Shown: positions 1-6,989 of the stretch, piece by piece | How the letters are laid out: each line of letters opens with the position of its first letter | Numbering within the stretch: the first letter of the stretch is position 1 | From: Acidobacterium sp. | GTDB lineage: Bacteria > Acidobacteriota > Terriglobia > Terriglobales > Acidobacteriaceae | DNA: 42,074 bases | Direction of reading: 5' to 3' | Assembly (NCBI GenBank): GCA_003131625.1 | Contig: PKVY01000081.1 | Coordinates: 134,172-176,245, forward strand | Notes under the pieces: model-generated | Databases searched by the model: none | What the model was told of the DNA's origin: nothing | Seen by the model: only the letters and a program-made list of their open reading frames with translations | Translations under genes and position numbers: made by a program

Positions 1-3
1 CTT

Positions 4-33
4 CGTGGCACTTACCTCACCGGAAGTGCCACG
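4..33. terminator. Strong stem-loop at left edge
   Basis: Arms CGTGGCACTT (4-13) and AAGTGCCACG (24-33) pair perfectly over 10 bp around a 10-nt loop. The site lies just downstream of the minus-strand gene that ends at 59, so it could end or protect the capsid-region transcript. No T-run follows on the minus strand, so an RNA-stabilising or processing hairpin is as likely as a terminator. Confidence 0.45.
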
Positions 34-58
34 GGACGAAGGTTCGAAAACCTATTGA

Positions 59-514
59 CTAAGTGTTCGAAACGGTCGAATCTACGGGTTTCTGCTCGGC
101 GTTGCCCAAGACGATCTCGGCGAAACCGAGGATCGCGGGGGACGAACCGCCGGTGAAGGCCGGCGTGACGACCGCCCGAAGGTACTGCTTCCGGTTAAGG
201 TTGAGGCCTTCGATGCGGGCGACGTTCTCCGCCGCGGCGGATTCGCAGTTGAGGGTGAATCCGATGACGGTGCCGGTGTTATCGAGCGCGTTCGCCCAGT
301 TGCCGGTGCCGGTCGAGCTCTCTTGGAGCGTGATGACGAGCGTTGCGGCAGACGGGGAACCCGATGCCTCCGCGCCATAGACGTGGATTGCAGCGTTGTC
401 ATAGCCGGACGTGTTGACGGACGAGCCGTCAACCGCGGTAGAGCCGGTGAAGCTCTGCGGGACGAGTGATACACCGCCGATGAGCAGCGTATTGTCATAA
501 ACGTTAAATCTCAT
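59..514 (-). CDS. Probable phage structural protein after the capsid gene
   Basis: This 151-residue protein is encoded directly downstream of the major capsid gene. It is rich in Ser, Thr, Ala and Gly with alternating beta-type hydrophobic residues, and has no signal peptide or membrane segment. In HK97-type phages this position usually holds a head-decoration, head-closure or minor tail protein; I do not recognise the family. The leader is A/C-rich (CAATCAAAACC before ATG) and lacks a Shine-Dalgarno sequence, as in many minus-strand genes here. A structural role is inferred from position and composition. Confidence 0.7.
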   Translation of the reverse strand: MRFNVYDNTLLIGGVSLVPQSFTGSTAVDGSSVNTSGYDNAAIHVYGAEASGSPSAATLVITLQESSTGTGNWANALDNTGTVIGFTLNCESAAAENVARIEGLNLNRKQYLRAVVTPAFTGGSSPAILGFAEIVLGNAEQKPVDSTVSNT

Positions 515-564
515 TGGTTTTGATTGATTGGCCCCTGCCTTCCTTCGACTTTAATCGGAAGGGA

Positions 565-584
565 CGGAGCGCGGGCGCGCTCCG
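565..584. terminator. GC-rich hairpin after major capsid gene
   Basis: CGGAGCGC and GCGCTCCG form an 8-bp stem with a GGGC loop in the 143-bp gap between the capsid stop codon (658) and the next start (514). There is no clear T-run on either side. Hairpins behind capsid genes often act as leaky terminators or mRNA 3-prime stabilisers; that role is inferred. Confidence 0.4.
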
Positions 585-657
585 ACGGGCGGTTTATTCC
601 CAATCCCCGCCGATCCGCGCCGAGGAAACGGCGCGAACCGGAGAGGAGTTCACGAGA

Positions 658-1893
658 TTACGACGCTGCCGTAGAAATGACCGTGAATGCCTTGGGGAGC
701 ACAACCACGAATGCGTGGCGGTGCTTGTAGACGATGCCGCGCTGGTCTGCGAGCGCGATCTCCTTGCCGCCGAACGAGCCTGACTCGAACTGCGCGACAC
801 GAAGGTCGCCCTTGTCGCCGAACGCGCACGCCTTGAGGTTGCCGAAGATGGCGAACGGCTGGCTGGTCTGCGAAGCGACGGTGGTCGCCGGGAGCCAGCG
901 GTTCGTATAGACGGGATAGCCCGCCATATAACCAGCCGGCCGGATCGGACCGCCGCCTACATCGTCCTTGAGCTCGTTGCCTGCTCCCGAAAGGAACAGG
1001 AACGGAAGGCCGGAGCTCGAAGCGAGCGCGGAGCGGATCGCCGCCCAGACGGTGCGGTGGAAGTACCACGCGGCGCCGTCCAAGATGGATTCCTCCAGTG
1101 TAGCGATGACGTTCGCTGCATCCGTGACCGGATTGAACGACGCAAACGTTGTCTGGCTGTTGCCAGCTTTCATCGTGTACGTGTTCACGTTCGCGGTGTT
1201 GAAGATGCCGACGAAGGGACCGGTGTAAGCCGTGCCTGCGACGCTGCCGCCGCCGACAAAGCCCTGCTGGTCGATCATGTTCGCGAGCGCCTCACCTGCC
1301 ATTGCCATGAGCCAGTCCGCGAGCTGCACTGAGGCATCGGCCAAAAGGTCGTTGCCAACGGTGAAGGCGAGCTGCCACTTGCGGGCGATGAGGACGGCCT
1401 GACCGAACGTGAGGCCCGTCGTGGTTCCCGGAAGATCCACGCCGACATAGGAGCCGGTGAGGAATGAACCGGTGTAGTTGGGGATGCCCAACTCATCGGT
1501 CTTCATCGGCCAGTTCTGGCACTGCTTCATGATCGTTCCGACCGAAGCGGCGATACGAAGGATCGCTGCCGCAACTTCCGGTTCAACCAAGTAGCCGCCA
1601 CGATTGTCCTGCTCTTCGATGAGCGCTTCGTTTGCCTTCATGACAAGCGCGCCCTCGCGGTTGCCGCGGAAGACTGCCTGCACCTGCTTGGCGAACGAAA
1701 CCTTCTGGTCGGTCGTCATGCCGGAGATGTCGCGGCCTTTGACGGCGCGCTCCACCATGGCCCGCTCGACGACCTGTCGTGCGGTCTTCACGGAGATCTC
1801 TTCCATCGTCGGAACGAGGGACTTCTCCATGAAGTCGTTGAATCCATCGGAAACGGTCTTAGAGACCGCATCCAAGATTTCTTGTTTTTCCAC
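658..1893 (-). CDS. HK97-type major capsid protein
   Basis: This 411-residue protein would form the icosahedral shell. Residues 1-120 are helical and charged (a delta-domain-like part), followed by the HK97-fold order: an N-arm near NRGGYLVEPE, a spine/P-domain region, the stretch with GTTTGLTFGQ, and a C-terminal beta part with KGDLRVAQFESGSFGG. The length is usual for the family. It lies immediately downstream of the prohead protease/scaffold gene, the conserved order. The start is GTG (MEKQEILD), 22 bp after the protease stop, without an obvious Shine-Dalgarno sequence. The fold assignment is by pattern recognition, not by search. Confidence 0.88.
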   Translation of the reverse strand: MEKQEILDAVSKTVSDGFNDFMEKSLVPTMEEISVKTARQVVERAMVERAVKGRDISGMTTDQKVSFAKQVQAVFRGNREGALVMKANEALIEEQDNRGGYLVEPEVAAAILRIAASVGTIMKQCQNWPMKTDELGIPNYTGSFLTGSYVGVDLPGTTTGLTFGQAVLIARKWQLAFTVGNDLLADASVQLADWLMAMAGEALANMIDQQGFVGGGSVAGTAYTGPFVGIFNTANVNTYTMKAGNSQTTFASFNPVTDAANVIATLEESILDGAAWYFHRTVWAAIRSALASSSGLPFLFLSGAGNELKDDVGGGPIRPAGYMAGYPVYTNRWLPATTVASQTSQPFAIFGNLKACAFGDKGDLRVAQFESGSFGGKEIALADQRGIVYKHRHAFVVVLPKAFTVISTAAS

Positions 1894-1915
1894 TTATTTG
1901 GTGTTTGGGATAGGT

Positions 1916-3715
1916 CTATCTGCCCGAAGCGCGCGCCGCCCTGATCTTGTCGTTAAGCTGGCGGAGAGCACCTTCGGAAGCAGTTTTGACCTGCCTCACG
2001 AGCCGCTGGGTGAAGAGGTAAGTCTCCAAATCCGCGTCTGCTCCTGAGGTGCTCGACCTTGGTTTCAGGGCCTTCTCGTCGCCGTCGGGCTTTTCGGCCT
2101 CGGGCTTCGGGGAAGGTTCCTCCCTTCCGCCGCCGTCATCGGAGCCGATAAGCTCCTTGAGGGCCGCGGTGACATCGTTGTGGTGGGATTCCATCTTTTC
2201 CAAGATGGCTTTCAATTTCTCCTTATTCTTCGCGGAGATCTGCCGGCCGATCTTCGTGATGAGCTCCTGCACGGATTTCTCTTCGTTGTCCTCGCCTTGA
2301 CCGAACTCCGCGTCGCACATGGCCTTGTGGGCTTTCTCATGGCGGTCGAGCTCGTCGCCCACCGCTTTCGTGAACTCGTCGATAGCCTTCTGCTTGTCGT
2401 CGTCTCCAGTAGCGGACTCATGGGCGGACTTGAACTCATCGATGGCCTTATCGACGGCTTTGACGTGCTTCAGATGCTCCGCTTTGACCTCCGACTTGAA
2501 TTCGTCGATGGATTTCTTCGGCTGCTGGTCTTCGAGCGCATAGCCATCGTCGATGGCCTTCATCGTGTTTTGGAGGTGCTCGTCCTGCTCTCCGTCGATA
2601 GCCTTCGTGAACTCGTCGATCGATTTGAACTCGTCGATAGCCTTCGCAAAGGCCTTTCCGTGCCGTTCGTGCTCTGCTTTGAATTTGTTTGTGAGTTCTT
2701 GGTTCATTGGTTCGGATTTGGTGGATTTCGCGGGGACACATACGAGGCTGCCGGGGTTGTTGGGATCGTCTGCGAGTATTCCGGGCGTCCCGTCGTCGAG
2801 CTCGCAGCGGTCGCCGATCTGAGGCGACTTTTCGGACTTCTCTTCCCAAGGCGGCGTTTTGCCGAATTCCTTGTAATGCGAGGCGATGTGAGCTTTCACG
2901 GCGGCAACGTCGCCGGAGGGAATGTCAACTCCCCCTCTGCCGCCTTGTAAGGCAGCCGCCGCTGCTTTCACTCCGTTCCAAACAGCTTTCAAATCGGAGG
3001 TGCGGTGATGGGGGAGCTTGTACGAGGACTTCACGTCGGGGTCTTCGGAATCGAACCACGCACAGATGGACTTGAGCTTGTCCATGTCGTCGCCGCACTC
3101 TTTCACCTCTGCCGGGCCGTCCCATGCGGTGTCCGGGTCGGCTGTGCCGTGGTCCTTGTAGGGAACCGCTCCCTTCGTCTCATAGAAAAAGCCCTTCGTC
3201 ACGAGATCACGTGTGGACATACCGAGCGCGCTCACCTGCCGTAACGATAGGGCGAACTTTCCCGCAGGGACGGGGCAGAAGCTCATCTCAAGGAGTTCGC
3301 GGGTGCCGTCGTCGTTCTGGATGTATCCGGGAGAGACGGCGCGGAGGATCTTCTGCTGATACAGCGAACATGCGAGGTCGGCTTCGGGATTGATGCCTGC
3401 CGGCGCGAACTTGCCCGTGGCGACCGCCTTGTTGCCTTGTATCTCGATGTCAGTGACAATCCCGATCGGGAAACCCCCGTAGTTGTGCGCCCAGAGGACG
3501 ACCGGGTTCAGCGTGAAGTATTTGAGGTCCCATTTGGACTGGTCGAGCTCATCGCCCTGACGGTCTTCGTCGGACGTGCTCATCACAACCTCGAAGGTGC
3601 GGTCGTCGCCGGAGGCCTTGGTCTGCTTCACAAAATCCCCGACGGACTCGGCCGCAAAGGATGCCTTCAGTTGAAGTGCGAGGTCCTGCGAGAATTTCTT
3701 TAGGGATTCATTCAC
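1916..3715 (-). CDS. Prohead protease fused to scaffold-like coiled coil
   Basis: Residues 38-165 resemble the HK97 prohead maturation protease (family U35/S78): FEVVMSTSDEDRQGD, then the likely catalytic His77 in LWAHNY and Ser128 in RAVSPGY. Residues about 165-300 contain a DIPSGD...HIASHYKEF...PPWE segment that I associate with long phage proteases. Residues about 335-470 are a Lys/Glu-rich coiled coil with IDEF repeats, and the tail (520-599) is Pro/Lys/Glu-rich then helical. At 599 residues it is far longer than a lone protease (about 180-250), so the scaffold is probably fused, with the enzyme cleaving its own scaffold during capsid maturation. It starts with GTG. The capsid gene follows 22 bp later. 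Confidence 0.85.
   Translation of the reverse strand: MNESLKKFSQDLALQLKASFAAESVGDFVKQTKASGDDRTFEVVMSTSDEDRQGDELDQSKWDLKYFTLNPVVLWAHNYGGFPIGIVTDIEIQGNKAVATGKFAPAGINPEADLACSLYQQKILRAVSPGYIQNDDGTRELLEMSFCPVPAGKFALSLRQVSALGMSTRDLVTKGFFYETKGAVPYKDHGTADPDTAWDGPAEVKECGDDMDKLKSICAWFDSEDPDVKSSYKLPHHRTSDLKAVWNGVKAAAAALQGGRGGVDIPSGDVAAVKAHIASHYKEFGKTPPWEEKSEKSPQIGDRCELDDGTPGILADDPNNPGSLVCVPAKSTKSEPMNQELTNKFKAEHERHGKAFAKAIDEFKSIDEFTKAIDGEQDEHLQNTMKAIDDGYALEDQQPKKSIDEFKSEVKAEHLKHVKAVDKAIDEFKSAHESATGDDDKQKAIDEFTKAVGDELDRHEKAHKAMCDAEFGQGEDNEEKSVQELITKIGRQISAKNKEKLKAILEKMESHHNDVTAALKELIGSDDGGGREEPSPKPEAEKPDGDEKALKPRSSTSGADADLETYLFTQRLVRQVKTASEGALRQLNDKIRAARASGR
2400..2660 (-). repeat. Degenerate in-frame IDEF repeat in scaffold region
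   Basis: The codons for (A/S)IDEF(K/T) recur about seven times over 260 bp, giving blocks such as FKSIDEFTKAID, KKSIDEFKSEV, DKAIDEFKSAH and QKAIDEFTKAV. Spacing is irregular (about 10-35 residues), so this is a diverged tandem duplication within the coiled coil rather than a perfect repeat. Confidence 0.7.
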
Positions 3716-3733
3716 CGTATAGGTGATTAGTGT

Positions 3734-4288
3734 TTAGTAAGGAAGCTCGTCGAACGAAAGGCGGAACACCGTGCTGGTCGGTACTGCGAGCGATGCGCCC
3801 GTGCCATTGCTGTAGTACACCGTCGCCGTACCCGTCGCGCCGTTCGTCGAAGCGAGTATGCAGCCCGAAACGTAGACCGTGGTCGTCGCGGAGCTGCCGC
3901 TGCAGATCGCGCCGACTGCGAGGCCGGCCGATTCCGGGACAGTGACAGTCGTCGTTGCCGTCGAGGTCGTCGCGCCGAGGGGTCCGAGCGTGGCCACTAC
4001 GGCCGGTGTTCCGCTCGCGGTCACATACGCCGTGAGGCCATGGTACTGGTCCGAACCGCCTACCGAGAGGCCGCTCGCCGCGTCGGATGAGAACGCTCCG
4101 ACCGGATAGACATACCCGTTGCCGGTCAGCCCTCCGGATGTGGTCGCGGTGACGAGGTTCGACGGAGCGATCCCTCCTGCGAAGTCACCGCCAAGCACCG
4201 GAGTTAATTTATCTGCTGCATACCCCCCGACAAGCCCGCCCACGATCGCAAGGACCGCGAGCCCCGCAATTAAGGATTTGTTGTTCAT
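3734..4288 (-). CDS. Exported or membrane-anchored Ser/Thr/Gly-rich protein
   Basis: This 184-residue protein starts MNNKSLIAGLAVLAIVGGLVGGY, a short basic N-end and one hydrophobic helix (residues 5-24), consistent with a signal anchor or signal peptide. The remainder is Ser/Thr/Gly/Ala/Val-rich and beta-like, with two Cys (in GAICSGSS and VSGCIL). It sits between virion genes, 18 bp upstream of the protease gene. I do not recognise a family. It is one of four consecutive-region genes with an export signal, which is odd for a virion module and suggests surface display or envelope passage during infection. Confidence 0.65.
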   Translation of the reverse strand: MNNKSLIAGLAVLAIVGGLVGGYAADKLTPVLGGDFAGGIAPSNLVTATTSGGLTGNGYVYPVGAFSSDAASGLSVGGSDQYHGLTAYVTASGTPAVVATLGPLGATTSTATTTVTVPESAGLAVGAICSGSSATTTVYVSGCILASTNGATGTATVYYSNGTGASLAVPTSTVFRLSFDELPY

Positions 4289-4306
4289 ACCCTAATCGTA
4301 GGAACG

Positions 4307-4477
4307 TCAAGCCCTTTTGGATATGTGTACAACTTTCCGATGCCGCTCACGCTCGCGGCGCGCGCGACAGGATTGGCAGACAGGATTGTTGACTCCCCTC
4401 CGGCGCAGGATGATGGCCGGACACTTGCTGCACTCCATCTTTTCGTAGTTCGTCGATCGCGTGCCGGTGACGGGCAT
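4307..4477 (-). CDS. Small zinc-ribbon protein
   Basis: This 56-residue ORF begins 1 bp after the stop of the preceding gene (4479) and ends 18 bp before the next start, so it fills its slot exactly. It contains CSKC (residues 16-19) and CQSC (34-37), a four-Cys zinc-ribbon arrangement, followed by a very basic tail (RARRERERHRK). The paired CxxC plus basic tail suggest a nucleic-acid-binding protein. No database family is recognised. Tight packing with the upstream gene is the main evidence that it is real. Confidence 0.72.
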   Translation of the reverse strand: MPVTGTRSTNYEKMECSKCPAIILRRRGVNNPVCQSCRARRERERHRKVVHISKRA

Positions 4478-4478
4478 A

Positions 4479-4820
4479 TCAGTTGTTCGATTTAGGCAGC
4501 TTCGGCTCGACGATGATCGTGATGCCGGACCACGTGAGCACCTCGGTCGATGACCACGTGGCCGTCACCTGCGCGAGGAACGTTCCGGGATTGGGGAAAT
4601 TGCCTGATGCGACGGTGTAATGGCAGGTGCCGGCCGGGCCACTGTCCACAGTCATGTTCCCCGTAAAGAGCGCGGCGCCAGTCGGGTCTTGGCTGTCCTG
4701 CACGGTTATCGTGAGGGACGCATCCGTAATATCCACCGCATTGCCGTTCCCGTCCTCAAGTGTGAAGGGAAGCTCGTATCCGTAGTCGTTCTGCCCGACG
4801 ATCTGGGGCTGGAGGATCAT
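4479..4820 (-). CDS. BppU/tail-associated Ig-like domain protein
   Basis: This 113-residue protein begins MILQPQIVGQNDYGYELPFTL and continues DGNGNAVDITDASLTITVQD. This pattern (polarisation of a linear field followed by a Val/Thr-rich beta-sandwich) resembles the N-terminal domain of BppU-type baseplate upper proteins and related phage proteins. It ends with WSGITIIVEPKLPK. It overlaps the upstream 62-residue gene by ATGA, suggesting translational coupling. A role as a small baseplate or fibre-attachment protein is inferred. Confidence 0.62.
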   Translation of the reverse strand: MILQPQIVGQNDYGYELPFTLEDGNGNAVDITDASLTITVQDSQDPTGAALFTGNMTVDSGPAGTCHYTVASGNFPNPGTFLAQVTATWSSTEVLTWSGITIIVEPKLPKSNN

Positions 4821-5005
4821 AGTTCGAGGGTGTTGTCGTTTGTCGCGGGATTCGAGAGGGTGAGATTGCGGAACCGGAGCATGAGCGTGAGTACGGCGTT
4901 ATAGCCGTTCTGCACGATGCGCATCCCAAGCCGAACGATCGGGCCGAGGAGGCTCTGCCGTTCTGATCCATATGCGTTGGTGCCGTAGCCGGAGAAGCCG
5001 TACAT
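4817..5005 (-). CDS. Small virion-module protein, unknown function
   Basis: This 62-residue protein has an N-terminal Tyr/Gly-rich segment (MYGFSGYGTNAYGSER) and a central amphipathic or weakly membrane-active helix (VRLGMRIVQNGYNAVLTLML). It starts 3 bp after the preceding ORF and its stop overlaps the next start (ATGA), so it is part of one operon. I do not recognise it; small Gly/Tyr-rich proteins at this position can be head-tail joining or fibre accessory parts, but nothing here shows it. Confidence 0.6.
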   Translation of the reverse strand: MYGFSGYGTNAYGSERQSLLGPIVRLGMRIVQNGYNAVLTLMLRFRNLTLSNPATNDNTLEL

Positions 5006-5008
5006 TCG

Positions 5009-5119
5009 TTAGCGGATTCGTTTATCGCACTCCGAGCAGTAGTGATGGCGAGGGTCCCAACTCACAATGGGTGCGAAATGGCAGGGCGAGATTCCGAAGA
5101 GGATGAGGAAGGATTTCAT
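5009..5119 (-). CDS. 36-residue Cys-containing mini-protein
   Basis: The ORF encodes MKSFLILFGISPCHFAP... and ends YCSECDKRIR. Its ATG overlaps the stop of the upstream exported protein (ATGA), and its own stop lies 3 bp before the next start, so it fits the operon with no slack. It has one Cys-Xaa2-Cys pair (CSEC), an upstream Cys-His (CHF) and a His-His, so a single zinc site is possible. Function unknown. Confidence 0.55.
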   Translation of the reverse strand: MKSFLILFGISPCHFAPIVSWDPRHHYCSECDKRIR

Positions 5120-5874
5120 CGAAAAATAGCGTTGCCAGTTAGTTTCAGATTTGCCGCGAATTGATAATCGAGATTCGGTGGTCCAGCGGGAGCGGCGGCA
5201 TATGGGATAAGCGTCGCGGATACGATGCCGTAAGCCGTGGAGGCCGAGAAAGTGAATCCCTGCTTGTACGCAGATCCGTTCGCAATCGTACCGCTTGAAT
5301 CCACCATAGACATATCTCCGAACTCCCCCGAATTGCCGCGCAGGACAGAACCAGTAGGAGTGCTCGTTGCCGTCCAACTCGCGGTGCTTTCGTTTTCCGC
5401 GTAGGAGGTCATCCATGTGTTCGTGTGGCTTGGCGTGATGCTGTTCGTTCCAGCCGTCGCGCTTCCCGTCGAACTCGCGGAACCATCGAGCGTGCAGCTT
5501 TGAACACCCGTGTAGGAGATTTCCGAATAGTAAATCTGCGCGGTGGAACTCACTTTCACAATGATGCTCCCCGTAGGAGGAGAGGCAAGACACCAGAGGG
5601 AAATGCCAAACGCCGCACCACCAGACCCGGCGATTATCTTTGTGAGCGCGGTGCCGCTCGCCGTCACGGTCTGCGGGTCGCCACCTCCCCCGTCTTCGTT
5701 CCATACGAGCAGAACCCCATTGGCACCCGACCCCATCGTGTAAGTCGTGGTTGAAACTCCGCTTGCCGCATACACGGAGGTCTTTTCGTTATCAAAGGCG
5801 ATGGCCGCATGAGCGACCGGAGCGACAAAGAGAAAACCGAGCAATAAAAATAAGAGATATTTCTTTATAGACAT
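5116..5874 (-). CDS. Exported beta-rich protein with signal peptide
   Basis: The product (252 residues from ATG at 5874) opens with a textbook Sec signal, MSIKKYLLFLLLGFLFVAPVAHA followed by AIAFDN, so cleavage after AHA is likely. The mature part is Ser/Thr/Gly-rich with a concanavalin-like flavour (GVLLVWNEDG, SISLWCLASP-like, YYSEISYTGVQSCTLDG); proteins with this pattern are often secreted or virion receptor-binding. A longer in-frame start upstream would run through the neighbouring gene and is rejected. It overlaps its upstream gene by 10 bp and its downstream mini-ORF by 4 bp. Confidence 0.72.
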   Translation of the reverse strand: MSIKKYLLFLLLGFLFVAPVAHAAIAFDNEKTSVYAASGVSTTTYTMGSGANGVLLVWNEDGGGGDPQTVTASGTALTKIIAGSGGAAFGISLWCLASPPTGSIIVKVSSTAQIYYSEISYTGVQSCTLDGSASSTGSATAGTNSITPSHTNTWMTSYAENESTASWTATSTPTGSVLRGNSGEFGDMSMVDSSGTIANGSAYKQGFTFSASTAYGIVSATLIPYAAAPAGPPNLDYQFAANLKLTGNAIFR

Positions 5875-6989
5875 GTCGAAGTTGAAAGTTGCCACGCTAT
5901 CGTGCTTGATACTTGGAAATCGGCGTACACGACAGTCGTACCTGACGCTTGGCTGGGGGTCATTTCCAAACACCCCGTCCGATAGGAAGATGTTGCGGTA
6001 GAAGTCGCTCCTACAAATACAGTGCTTGTCTGATTCACGGGATTCCACGCGTACAGTTGGACACCCGAAGGCGCGGCCGTCGTCGTCCCTACCGCGAGAG
6101 ATGAACTTATCGTCGTGGTTGCAAGAGACGATGTCGCGGTCACTCCGAGTGTTCCCGCTACCGTAAGCGTTTGCGTAGGTGTTGAGGTAGCGACCCCCAC
6201 ATTTCCACCGTTCGCCTGCAATTCGAGATTCTGCACAGTTCCATTTCCCCCCGCCTCCGTGCTGATGTTCGCGTACCCCGTACCTGCTCCCGAATTGACG
6301 GACTTCCCGAAGTGTAGGCACTCATATGTCGTCGTCGCAAAATTGTCGAGGTCTGAAGAACAGATGTCTTCCCACGCCGCTCCATAGATCGTTGATCCAA
6401 ACCCATTTGCAATCGTAGGTCCTTTCGGAAATACGTCGAACGCTGCAGGGGTTGATGCTTGATATGCCGTGGCGAAGGGAACCGCGATGCCGAGATTCGC
6501 ACGTGCTCCGAAAACAGCGGTATCAGTACCCACTCCCTCGCCCAAGCTCACGTCGGGATTTACAAGGAGGGAATCGTAATTGTTTATCACCATGTTCCCG
6601 TTTTCGGTCGTGGTGGCTTGGAGTGTCACGCTGGAAGTGACGTTCAGAGTTCCTCCGACATTCAGATTGTTCGCCTGTGTCAGCGTCGTACCCGATACCG
6701 AGAGAGTGGAAGTCCCCGACAATGCGCTCGCCGTACTCCAGAATGGAAAAGTGCTCGTAGTGACCGCCGATGAGGTCGTGACCGTTCCGCTCCCCCCTCC
6801 TCCCGAAATGCCGAGCGTTGATGTCGCAACCCACTGGATGCCACCCGTTGCCGTGGAACTTGCGATAGGGACTGTTCCATTCGCTCCTGGCGTCGGAACG
6901 GTCTGTGAAACAAGTGAAGCCGATGCGATGCCCGCGAAAGCGAATGTTACAAAAGCGACTGCGGAGATGACGAGATGTTTTATTTTCAT
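5865..6989 (-). CDS. Exported Ser/Thr-rich fibre-like protein
   Basis: The product has 374 residues from ATG at 6989, whose start overlaps the upstream stop (ATGA). It starts MKIKHLVISAVAFVTFAFAGIASA, a Sec signal with likely cleavage after ASA. Repeated short beta motifs follow: STATGGIQWVATSTLG, LNVGGTLNVTSS, GNVGVATSTPTQTLTVAGTLG and ATSSLATTTI. A central island (about 140-230) is less repetitive. The motifs resemble tail-fibre shaft repeats and also the ATSTLG-type surface proteins common in Parcubacteria. It may be a host-surface adhesin or fibre; there is no enzymatic motif. Confidence 0.72.
   Translation of the reverse strand: MKIKHLVISAVAFVTFAFAGIASASLVSQTVPTPGANGTVPIASSTATGGIQWVATSTLGISGGGGSGTVTTSSAVTTSTFPFWSTASALSGTSTLSVSGTTLTQANNLNVGGTLNVTSSVTLQATTTENGNMVINNYDSLLVNPDVSLGEGVGTDTAVFGARANLGIAVPFATAYQASTPAAFDVFPKGPTIANGFGSTIYGAAWEDICSSDLDNFATTTYECLHFGKSVNSGAGTGYANISTEAGGNGTVQNLELQANGGNVGVATSTPTQTLTVAGTLGVTATSSLATTTISSSLAVGTTTAAPSGVQLYAWNPVNQTSTVFVGATSTATSSYRTGCLEMTPSQASGTTVVYADFQVSSTIAWQLSTSTCL

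Noticed and set aside
2180-2950. 256-residue plus-strand ORF
   Set aside because: It is antisense to the protease/scaffold gene; the Leu/Val-rich composition is the mirror of the Asp/Glu/Lys codons of the coiled coil.
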